Assembly: GCA_037443425.1 (NCBI GenBank)
Contig: JBBIOI010000087.1
Location: forward strand, 1 to 14,385
Direction of reading: 5' to 3'
Length of the DNA stretch: 14,385 nt
From: JBBIOI01 sp037443425
GTDB lineage: Bacteria; Desulfobacterota; BSN033; UBA1163
In this document: piece after piece, positions 7,433 to 14,277 of the stretch
Layout of the letters: each line of letters opens with the position of its first letter
Numbering within the stretch: position 1 is the first letter of the stretch
Program-made: the position numbers and the translations under genes
The notes under the pieces: generated by a model
Database searches by the model: none
What the model was told of the DNA's origin: nothing
The model's input: the letters and a program-made list of their open reading frames with translations, nothing else

Positions 7433-7969
7433 CTATTCCCCTTTAGAGGGGTCTCCAATATAATAATATCTCTTTACGACAAAAGCATCTCCCTTATACC
7501 TAGCACTAAGTGATCCACCAAGGCTCACGTTTCCAGTTATCGTTCCCTTTGACTTCACCTCATCCTCCTCTACCCTTGTAGGATGGCCAAATCTACTCAA
7601 AACCTCAGCTTCAGTCATTCCCTTTTGGACGTATTTAAATTTTTCAAATGGTATATAACCAGGAGATGATGCTAAGTCTGCCTCTTCTTTTTTTCTTTCC
7701 ACTTCTTTATTTTTTCTTTCAACAACTTCCAATATATTTTTTAATTGCTCCTCCAATCTTCTTATTTCAGCTTCATTTTTTTCTCGTTTAAGCCGCTCTC
7801 TGAGTTCAGCCTCTTCTTTTTTCTTAAACCTTATTTGCTCCTCAAAGGATATCGAATCCTCCTCTGTAGTTTTGGTTTGAGTTTTTTCTCTATAAATTTC
7901 TGGGATTGTTGAAGGATCTTCAGTGAAATGAATCGTGCCTTTTTCATCAACCCATTTATAAATTTCCAT
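7433..7969 (-). CDS. DUF4124-domain protein with coiled coil and BamE/SmpA-like segment, apparently lacking its signal peptide
   Basis: 178 residues. The N-terminus EIYKWVDEKGTIHFTEDPS (2-20) is a textbook DUF4124 domain, found in envelope proteins of proteobacteria and relatives. Residues about 42-98 are an uninterrupted run of K, E and R, predicted to form a coiled coil. Residues 114-133, with GMTEAEVLSRFGHPTRVE, match the short SmpA/OmlA (BamE-like) motif that often ends such proteins, followed by a few beta-type residues ending at YYYIGDPSKGE. DUF4124 proteins usually carry a signal peptide directly before the EIYKWVD motif. Here the ATG falls exactly at that point, an in-frame stop (7976-7978) lies two codons upstream, and no hydrophobic stretch appears in any of the three frames upstream. 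No good Shine-Dalgarno is present either. It may be a 5'-truncated remnant or a protein with altered location. The function of the family is unknown. Confidence 0.7.
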   Translation of the reverse strand: MEIYKWVDEKGTIHFTEDPSTIPEIYREKTQTKTTEEDSISFEEQIRFKKKEEAELRERLKREKNEAEIRRLEEQLKNILEVVERKNKEVERKKEEADLASSPGYIPFEKFKYVQKGMTEAEVLSRFGHPTRVEEDEVKSKGTITGNVSLGGSLSARYKGDAFVVKRYYYIGDPSKGE

Positions 7970-8128
7970 GATACTTTATAGTTGGGTTTTTTTCTCTTCT
8001 TGGTTCTTGTAAAGTGTTTATAGAGGCGTGTATGAACTGGCAATTTATGCATGAGATTAGGCGAGATGGGCTAACGATATGAAAATAAACCAAATATTTA
8101 AGATTATTTAAATAAATTCACATCGAGT
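7970..8128. other. Intergenic region between the TRAP permease and DUF4124 genes
   Basis: 159 AT-rich bases. It contains a 12-base AT palindrome (TTATTTAAATAA, 8104-8115) that is probably compositional. I see no clear terminator for the TRAP operon, no convincing promoter for the DUF4124 gene and no RNA gene. Confidence 0.4.
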
Positions 8129-10147
8129 TCATACCTGACCATTTGGATTTTTTGACAAAGACTCCACTTGCTTTATGAGCAGAAGGTTTTTTACTCGGCG
8201 TCGTACTATGAATGCACCAGATACAATAAGTGTCATACCGATGAGATCTGTGATCCAGCCTGGTTTGATGAGTAGTAACCCACCAGCAATTAAGAAAAGC
8301 CGTGGGATGATGGTAAGTTCTATTCGAAACCAGCCGAAGAGCCCTACACTCAACGATATCACACCTATACTAGCTGTGATTACAGCCAAGACGATTGCGA
8401 GTGGGGAACCTATCAGGAGTAATTCAGGCGAATAGATAAACATAAAAGGAACAATGAAGGCCATGATCCCCAGTTTGCAAGCTAAAAACCCTGTGCTGAA
8501 GAAGCCAGCACCAGCTATCTGCGATGCTGCAAGGGCTGCGGCTGCAACTGGAGGGGTAATCATAGATATAACGGAAAAGTAAAATGCAAACATGTGGGCT
8601 GGTAGGACAGAAAAACCCATAGATTTGAGGGCAGGGATCACGACAGCGGCGACGATGATGTAGGCAACTGTTGTAGGAACTCCCATGCCAAGAATAAAAG
8701 TGGCAATCATTACCAACAGCAAGCTCAATATAGGAATTCCTGCTGAGAGAGCGACAACCACTCCCACAAAATTAAGACCTATGCCCGTAATAGTAACGAT
8801 GCCGATAACAACTCCCGAGACAGCTGTGGCTACTCCCATCATAACAGTCCTTTTTCCTGCAGTAGCTAAGGCATCAATTATCCGATGTGGTGTCAGGCGA
8901 TTCTCCCTTCGAAAGAGGCTTACAGCAATAGTGGTTAAAATTGCATAAACTGCAGCCCTCATTGCACTAAAACCTACTGCCAATGTCCATACTAAGACAA
9001 TGAGTGGGAGCATTAAATGGATCTGACAGAGCAGGTCCTTTACCTTGGGGAGTTCCTCCTTAGGAAGACACTTTAGACCAATACGCGCTGCTTCTAGGTC
9101 TACCGCCATGAAGATTGCTAGATAATAGAGAATGGCAGGAATGGCTGCGGAAGCAGCAATATGAGCATAGGGAACACCAATGAATTCCGCCATAACAAAT
9201 GCAGCAGCCCCCATCACGGGTGGCATGATCTGACCTCCAGTACTTGCGGTGGCCTCAACTGCACCAGCGAATGCGGGTGGATAACCTAACCGCTTCATCA
9301 TAGGAATGGTGAATGTCCCGGTACCATAAACATTGGCAACGGCACTTCCGGAGAACGTTCCGAATAGTGAACTTGTGACTACAGCGACCTTGGCTGGTCC
9401 ACCCCGAAACCGACCGGCTACATACTTCCCGAAATTCATAATAGCTCGGCCACCACCTGCCTTCTCGAAAAAAGCACCAAAAATGATAAATACTACAATG
9501 TAGGTGGCCGAAACACCGATGGGGATGCCAAATACCCCATTTAATCCGAAATATATACTCTCCATGATCTCTGCCCAACTAAACCCTGTGTGTCTAAGGA
9601 TACTTGGCATCCAGGGACCCAGTCTACCATAGAGAAGGAATGCTATACCCACAAGAACCAAAGGGAGACCGGTAGATCGACGGGTAACTTCAAGAAGGAG
9701 AAATGTAGCCAAGACAGCAACCAAGTAATCTTCCAATTTGAAGGGGGTGACAAAGGTCACCCACTCAGAGAGGGATTGATGGTTCCAGACAAAATATCCA
9801 AAGATAACCAATGAAGTGACAGCCAAGATTCCATCGACAACTGCGGCTATTCTACCCTTAGCCTGCCTATAAGGCATATAAATCAGAAAACCAAGCACTA
9901 TCGCAAAGACGAGGTGAATCGTTCGTTGAAGAGTAGGGACTAAAACTCCAAAGATACCTGTATAGAGATGAAATCCCGAAAAGGCCACTGCCAATAGATT
10001 GATTACCACATTATCCCGCTGAACCCATTGACCTTCTTCGTGATCTAACCGTATGGAACTTCCTTTGTATTTACCTGAGTGGGAGCATCCCGCATCGTCA
10101 GAGCATGGAACATTTTTTGCGTAGTCACGGTCGATGAGTAATGACAA
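8129..10147 (-). CDS. TRAP transporter fused permease, 4TM/12TM (DctQM fusion) family
   Basis: An integral membrane protein of 672 residues, the usual size for TRAP permeases in which the small (Q) and large (M) subunits are fused. RTIHLVFAIVLGFLIYMPYR (75-94) lies in the small-subunit part. The large-subunit signature includes FEKAGGGRAIMNFGKYVAG (227-245), LFGTFSGSAVANVYGTGTFT (261-280), IPMMKRLGYPPAFAGAVEAT and STGGQIMPPVMGAAAFVMAE. The symmetrical second half carries LGMGVPTTVAYIIVAAVVIPAL and SMITPPVAAAALAASQIAGA. The fused type usually works with a TAXI binding protein, which is encoded just upstream (30-base gap). The start is a TTG at 10147, behind a modest GGGGGAT. It gives a 45-residue polar N-terminus with two cysteines (NVPCSDDAGCSHS) that is unusual, so the exact start is uncertain. 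The gene is visibly richer in G+C than the rightward cluster. Confidence 0.95.
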   Translation of the reverse strand: MSLLIDRDYAKNVPCSDDAGCSHSGKYKGSSIRLDHEEGQWVQRDNVVINLLAVAFSGFHLYTGIFGVLVPTLQRTIHLVFAIVLGFLIYMPYRQAKGRIAAVVDGILAVTSLVIFGYFVWNHQSLSEWVTFVTPFKLEDYLVAVLATFLLLEVTRRSTGLPLVLVGIAFLLYGRLGPWMPSILRHTGFSWAEIMESIYFGLNGVFGIPIGVSATYIVVFIIFGAFFEKAGGGRAIMNFGKYVAGRFRGGPAKVAVVTSSLFGTFSGSAVANVYGTGTFTIPMMKRLGYPPAFAGAVEATASTGGQIMPPVMGAAAFVMAEFIGVPYAHIAASAAIPAILYYLAIFMAVDLEAARIGLKCLPKEELPKVKDLLCQIHLMLPLIVLVWTLAVGFSAMRAAVYAILTTIAVSLFRRENRLTPHRIIDALATAGKRTVMMGVATAVSGVVIGIVTITGIGLNFVGVVVALSAGIPILSLLLVMIATFILGMGVPTTVAYIIVAAVVIPALKSMGFSVLPAHMFAFYFSVISMITPPVAAAALAASQIAGAGFFSTGFLACKLGIMAFIVPFMFIYSPELLLIGSPLAIVLAVITASIGVISLSVGLFGWFRIELTIIPRLFLIAGGLLLIKPGWITDLIGMTLIVSGAFIVRRRVKNLLLIKQVESLSKNPNGQV

Positions 10148-10177
10148 AATTCAATCCCCCCACATACTAAAGACAAA

Positions 10178-11164
10178 TCACTTCCCTGTTGCCTTGAAGT
10201 ACCTTTCAGCTCCAGGATGAAGGGGGCCTCCTACGTTTTTCCAGGCTTTCTTTGGGTCGAAAAGTGCATGGTGGGCGCCCCAGTTGCGGATTACCTCTGG
10301 CTTTTCACATATCGCTTGTGTGAGGGTAAAAATGAGGTCTTCGGGCACATCCTCACGGGCAATGATTATGTTAGGTTCACCAATAGTCCAGCCTCCCTTT
10401 GGAGACCACCGGTATTTATCAGCTTCGACAAAGTTCTTGGCGTAGCCATATTTGGCTACAAGCGATTCGACTACCCTTTCCTCTGGTATCAGCCATTTCA
10501 TCTCTACAGTCCGGGTTAGCTCATCGATAGCAGGTACGGTTGTAGCAATAATAGCATCTGCATGTCCGTCTTTGATAAGAGAGGCTGCATCAGTATAAGA
10601 AGTGAATGTTACGCTACCGCCCCAAGCTTTTAGGTCATCAAAACTTATACCGTACTCCCGGAGAAGACGTTCAGCTCCGAGGGCAGGCGTGCTGGCCTTT
10701 GACGTTGTTGTAAGACGGAGAGGAAATTTCTTTTCCTTGATATCTATAATCCTCTCGATTGGAATGTTTTTCTTAACAAGAAAGATTGCCATGTCACTTG
10801 TTCCTACCTCTAACACAGCTCTCACTCGCTTCAACGGGCTGGTGTAAGGATCCTTACCTTCCAGCGCCGACTTATATAAATGAGAGATACTGAGCCCTAG
10901 CTGTGCTTTTCCGCTGTCCACCAGTTGAACGTTTCCTACTCCGCCCCCTGGCATAACTGTAACCACAATTCCAGGGAACTTTGTTTTTATCAATTCTGCT
11001 ACAGATCCAGCTAATCCATACCAAGCTCCTCCGGCTGGCCCTGCTGCAAAAACAAGCTTGTCATATTTTGTTTGAGCTTTTGCACTTTCAAAAACAATCA
11101 CAATAAGGAAGAAAGAAAATATAACTCCTAAGAATAATGTCATCAAGATTGTCTTAAGTTTCAT
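10178..11164 (-). CDS. TAXI-family TRAP transporter substrate-binding protein
   Basis: This is the periplasmic receptor for the fused TRAP permease encoded immediately downstream. AGGAGGAG lies a few bases before the ATG, giving 328 residues. A signal peptide spans residues 1-30 (MKLKTILMTLFLG... ending AKA, with mature QTKYDKL). FAAGPAGGAWYGLAGSVAEL (39-58) is the family's N-terminal ligand-binding signature, followed by VMPGGGVGNVQLVDSGKAQLG. Near the centre FTSYTDAASLIKDGHADAII and the C-terminal LHPGAERYFKATG are typical. TAXI proteins are thought to bind amino or dicarboxylic acids such as glutamate, but few ligands are known, so none is assigned. Its membership in the same leftward run as three metabolic genes suggests that the ligand is the substrate of that pathway. 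Confidence 0.94.
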   Translation of the reverse strand: MKLKTILMTLFLGVIFSFFLIVIVFESAKAQTKYDKLVFAAGPAGGAWYGLAGSVAELIKTKFPGIVVTVMPGGGVGNVQLVDSGKAQLGLSISHLYKSALEGKDPYTSPLKRVRAVLEVGTSDMAIFLVKKNIPIERIIDIKEKKFPLRLTTTSKASTPALGAERLLREYGISFDDLKAWGGSVTFTSYTDAASLIKDGHADAIIATTVPAIDELTRTVEMKWLIPEERVVESLVAKYGYAKNFVEADKYRWSPKGGWTIGEPNIIIAREDVPEDLIFTLTQAICEKPEVIRNWGAHHALFDPKKAWKNVGGPLHPGAERYFKATGK

Positions 11165-11221
11165 GGTTCACTCCTCCTATTCATTAATTTGCTATGTTTT
11201 TTATTTCTTAAGCGACCTTAA

Positions 11222-11956
11222 TTATCCTACAGCACAATTTCCCTCATATACACTCGAATGCATAAGATAAGCCAATTGGTTTATATCAAAAACAGGAATA
11301 GACAGAAACTTTCTCAGTTCTCTACTATATGGCGCCAGGTTTGTGCATTCTAACAAAATAGCACCAATTCCTTGCTCTTCTGACATAAGTTGTCTTCCAA
11401 CCGAAAGTACTTCTTCGCAAATCCTTTTTGTATTGAGTTCAAAAAGGGGGGAAGGTTCCATGATGGATTTTTTAAAATGGTCGCATCCTTCCATTCCTTT
11501 GATGACTATACGATCAAAATGGATAATACCTGCCTGTTTCAGTACCTTATTATTAAGGGCAGTAACATCTGCAGTAATCAACCCTATCTTTTTCTCTACC
11601 GGCAACAAAATAGTAAGAAAAGGTAGAAGAAGCAATGAAGAGGTTGCTACTGGTATTTTCACAGCTTTTGATAAAAGCTTTTGGTAGCGAATTAAGAGTC
11701 CACAACTTGTCAGAATAGATCGAACTCCCTTTCTTTCCAGTCTTTTTGCTGCCTCGATAAAAGATTTAATAGCTGTTTCTTTCATTTCGTAGATTAAGTC
11801 GAATGACGATATCCCTTCAAGGACTTCATAATGTACGGGATATGGAAATGTTAAGGCATTACCAATGTCTCCAATAGGCCTAGGAAATTTGCAGTCAAGC
11901 ATGATAATCCCTAATGAAATGCCATAAATCGGATATCCTCCCCTTAGAAGATTCAT
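11222..11956 (-). CDS. Aspartate/glutamate racemase superfamily protein
   Basis: 244 residues with the two-domain Cys/Cys architecture of cofactor-independent racemases and isomerases. C85 lies in ILTSCGLL and C204 in LLECTNLAPYSREL; these are the two expected catalytic thiols, one per half. The N-terminal GDIGNALTFPYPVHYEVLEG (29-48) is a motif of one subgroup often annotated simply as aspartate/glutamate racemase family protein. The superfamily also includes hydantoin racemase, maleate cis-trans isomerase and arylmalonate decarboxylase, so the reaction could be racemisation, isomerisation or decarboxylation. No transmembrane segment or signal peptide is evident. GGAGG precedes the ATG by about 11 bases. 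It lies between the LDH-like gene (36 bases upstream) and the TAXI gene (57 bases downstream), which suggests that it processes the transported acid or its breakdown product. Confidence 0.85.
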   Translation of the reverse strand: MNLLRGGYPIYGISLGIIMLDCKFPRPIGDIGNALTFPYPVHYEVLEGISSFDLIYEMKETAIKSFIEAAKRLERKGVRSILTSCGLLIRYQKLLSKAVKIPVATSSLLLLPFLTILLPVEKKIGLITADVTALNNKVLKQAGIIHFDRIVIKGMEGCDHFKKSIMEPSPLFELNTKRICEEVLSVGRQLMSEEQGIGAILLECTNLAPYSRELRKFLSIPVFDINQLAYLMHSSVYEGNCAVG

Positions 11957-11992
11957 CCTGTTTTATACCTCCATTTCCTGCTTATAATTGTT

Positions 11993-13126
11993 TCAGGATA
12001 TTTCCTCTTTCTGGAGCCGTTGATAAGCCAATTTAAGTTCCTCTGCCATAGAGTAAGAGTCTTCAAGCCGCATTTTTTCCCATTCCAATCCTAATCCTTC
12101 ACGAAGCCAGTATCGTTCCCTTTCCGTAAAAGTAACAGTTCCGTCTTGGTCAATTTGTGCCACACCATCCATCTTCATTCCGGTTTCATTAATGCGGATT
12201 GCCTCTTCATACCCAATGCCTTCTGGTAATACAATTTCGGCTCTCCCCGATCCGAGCCGCACTGGGGTGCCTCCAATCTTTCCATCTAAACCTGGTGCAT
12301 GCCGTATTATTTCCTTATCAGACAGGAGAGCTCGTGAGATTTCCACAGCAGAAGCGGCTGTAATAGGGGCATTACTTGATACAGGTGTTGACATTGTTTC
12401 AACACCAGAAACATCTACTGCTTCACGAATTAGTTCAAAAGCATTTAGTTCTGATGTAATTTCTTTGTGATTATAAAATACTCGGAGCACGAAAGGTACC
12501 TCTTCAGGAGGAAATCTTCTTATAGCATGATGGCAAATCATTCGAATATCAATTTCTCTGGGGTTAACATTAATTCTTTTAGCTATAGCTAAACGAATAC
12601 CCTGAACGGTTGAATCAATCGTACCTGCACCAATAGTTGGAGAAAGGCCAACTCTGTGAAGAATAGCATTTCCAGTATCAGGAGCAGCCAGATTGACAAC
12701 CAGCGCCCTTGGGCAAGCTTCTTTTACTGCTTTCATAAAAGGCCATAGTAAAGCAATATCCTTTGGTAGAGTATGCGAAAAACCCGCTATAAAGTTCATT
12801 CGCCTTTGTCGTTTTCTGAGTGCCGGAAAAAAAGGATATAAGGATAAGAGGGCTGCACAATGGATGATTAAAGAGGGTTTAATTCGGAACAATTGTTCTG
12901 CTGTCCTATCAGGATTTAGGAAGTCGCATTCAATTCCTGACACCTCGAGGTTGCAACCATGCATGAGGGAGACGACTTGCGTATTATGTAAAATAGTGGA
13001 AATCTTCTTTACATCTGATGAGACGAGATATAGAGATCGAGCAATCCCAAGACGCGCTAAAAAAAGGGCTACATATGTTCCTACATTGCCAGTGCAGCCC
13101 GTAATTAAGATATTATATTTAGACAT
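11993..13126 (-). CDS. Lactate/malate dehydrogenase-like NAD(P)-dependent oxidoreductase, divergent active site
   Basis: 377 residues, longer than typical LDH/MDH (about 310-330). The N-terminal NILITGCTGNVGTYVALFLARLG (5-27) is a Rossmann fold with G10, G13 and G16, as in LDH/MDH. The central part follows the LDH plan: KEACPRALVVNLAAPDTGNAIL in place of the NPVDV segment, GAGTIDSTVQGIRLAIAKR (166-184) in place of the GSGTxLDTARxR segment, and ICHHAIRRF around the catalytic histidine (199/200). GGTPVRLGSGRAEIVLPEGI matches the C-terminal strand-turn-strand. The catalytic Asp-His pair appears kept (D171 with H199 or H200). The arginine that holds the substrate carboxylate in LDH (Arg171) falls on V174. 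The C-terminal tail (330-377) is extra and highly charged. No substrate is assigned. It might instead be read as a generic NAD-binding saccharopine/epimerase-like protein, but the LDH alignment runs the full length. Confidence 0.7.
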   Translation of the reverse strand: MSKYNILITGCTGNVGTYVALFLARLGIARSLYLVSSDVKKISTILHNTQVVSLMHGCNLEVSGIECDFLNPDRTAEQLFRIKPSLIIHCAALLSLYPFFPALRKRQRRMNFIAGFSHTLPKDIALLWPFMKAVKEACPRALVVNLAAPDTGNAILHRVGLSPTIGAGTIDSTVQGIRLAIAKRINVNPREIDIRMICHHAIRRFPPEEVPFVLRVFYNHKEITSELNAFELIREAVDVSGVETMSTPVSSNAPITAASAVEISRALLSDKEIIRHAPGLDGKIGGTPVRLGSGRAEIVLPEGIGYEEAIRINETGMKMDGVAQIDQDGTVTFTERERYWLREGLGLEWEKMRLEDSYSMAEELKLAYQRLQKEEIS

Positions 13127-13152
13127 GTGGTCCTACTTGTTCAAAAGTTTTC

Positions 13153-14169
13153 TTAAAGAGATTTGACGTAATATTGAATCTCAGGGTGTATGAACGTTCC
13201 TTGATCAAAAATACATTCACCGTCATAGAAAACAGATGCGTTAGTCATAAGACCGTCAGTGTGACCATTGGCCCGAATTTTACCCTTGAAACATGGAAGA
13301 TCGTTTGTACCGAACCCAATATCAAAGAGACCGTACATTCGTTCATCAAGAAATTTCAAACCACTGAGTTGCTTCAGTCTCGGATTAATCCCAAAGCCAT
13401 AGTGGCAGGTCCAATAAATGTTTGGATCTTTCCTGCTCTCCATCCAATCTTTAAAAATTTTTGCCTCATAACCCCCAGAGATTGAGATAATTCTTCCTTC
13501 TCTGATTTCAACACAAATTGGATTCCTTAAAACTCCTACAGGATAAACAAAGGCATCAAAAACAGCTCTACCATTCCAGCTCTCTTCAATTGGAGCCTGT
13601 CCAACAACTCCAGGAGGAAGATATCCCTCATCCCCTGGTTGTGACACACGTCCTGGATTGGATTGTACAGGTCTTCCTCCAAGTTCAGCTTCAAGATCTG
13701 TTCCTTTTGGTGATGTAATACGGATCTTTTTAGCTTTTGAAATGACTTCTTCTAAAACCTCACATATTCGGTCTGTAACAATAAAATTGTGGTAATAAAT
13801 AAGATTGATGAGATCTTCTGCAGTAGCACTAAGAAAACCAAGCATCCTTGTCCCGCTTTGGAGCATTTCAAGAAAAGGCCGAGTATAAAAATCTGCGCTT
13901 TCATAGGGGATAAGCGTAATTGCAGCATCTGCAGTTTTCATAGAAGCGGCTAATGTGAGAGGGGGATCCACATTGTGTTCCCCTCGATAAGGAATCATAG
14001 TTATGATGGGACGTACACCTTTTTGTAAAGCGGCATCAAAAAGCGATTCTGCCACTCGCCAATCAGATGGTGGCTCAGTGATAATAAGAAGATTTTCACC
14101 ATTTTTAAGTGACATTCGTTCAAGATATTTCATCGATGCGCGAAATAAAAGATCTCTTCTAATCTCCAT
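13153..14169 (-). CDS. NicX/aminopeptidase-M29-like metalloenzyme
   Basis: 338 residues with the layout of the M29/NicX group. An N-terminal alpha/beta half (1-145) is followed by LPPGVVGQAPIEESWNGRAV (184-202), the place where M29 peptidases have LPxGEVfxxP; the first metal-binding Glu is V188 here. Then come HYGFGINPRLK (256-266), DERMYGLFDIGFGTND (275-290) and GHTDGLMTNAS (302-312). H256 with H303 and D305 reproduces the H...HxD iron triad known from 2,5-dihydroxypyridine 5,6-dioxygenase (NicX), with similar spacing. This argues against a dinuclear aminopeptidase and for a mononuclear metal site. A ring-opening dioxygenase needs O2, which fits poorly with the anaerobic flavour of the neighbours, so the activity stays open. 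It is the first complete gene after the promoter at 14220-14248. GAGGT lies about 11 bases before the ATG, and the LDH-like gene follows after 26 bases. Confidence 0.78.
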   Translation of the reverse strand: MEIRRDLLFRASMKYLERMSLKNGENLLIITEPPSDWRVAESLFDAALQKGVRPIITMIPYRGEHNVDPPLTLAASMKTADAAITLIPYESADFYTRPFLEMLQSGTRMLGFLSATAEDLINLIYYHNFIVTDRICEVLEEVISKAKKIRITSPKGTDLEAELGGRPVQSNPGRVSQPGDEGYLPPGVVGQAPIEESWNGRAVFDAFVYPVGVLRNPICVEIREGRIISISGGYEAKIFKDWMESRKDPNIYWTCHYGFGINPRLKQLSGLKFLDERMYGLFDIGFGTNDLPCFKGKIRANGHTDGLMTNASVFYDGECIFDQGTFIHPEIQYYVKSL

Positions 14170-14219
14170 ATATTTTTATTACCTCATATTGCTTATGGAA
14201 TTAGAAATTTTAGGTTTTT

Positions 14220-14248
14220 ATTATATTATACCTACAAAAAACTTTCAA
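14220..14248 (-). promoter_or_regulatory. Sigma70-type promoter for the leftward operon
   Basis: Read on the minus strand, TTGAAA (14243-14248) is followed after exactly 17 bases by TATAAT (14220-14225). A second, overlapping TATAAT (14225-14230) is spaced 12 bases. Transcription would start near 14213, about 45 bases before the ATG of the NicX/M29-like gene. The site lies in the 108-base gap after an upstream gene on the same strand. It therefore marks the probable start of the operon running to 8129. Confidence 0.65.
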
Positions 14249-14277
14249 GAAGTTATTACTTGGAGTTTCCTGAGTTT

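Noticed and set aside
7256..7513. Rightward 85-codon and leftward 60-codon open frames in the convergent gap
   Set aside because: They overlap each other and the DUF4124 gene end, lack Shine-Dalgarno sequences and show no recognisable fold.
8104..8115. TTATTTAAATAA palindrome downstream of the TRAP permease
   Set aside because: It is made only of A and T in an AT-rich gap and has no T-run of terminator type, so it is probably compositional.
9255..9578. 107-codon open frame within the TRAP permease on the same strand
   Set aside because: It lies in another frame of a highly conserved membrane protein and has atypical composition (many W, H, C and R), as expected for a shadow frame.
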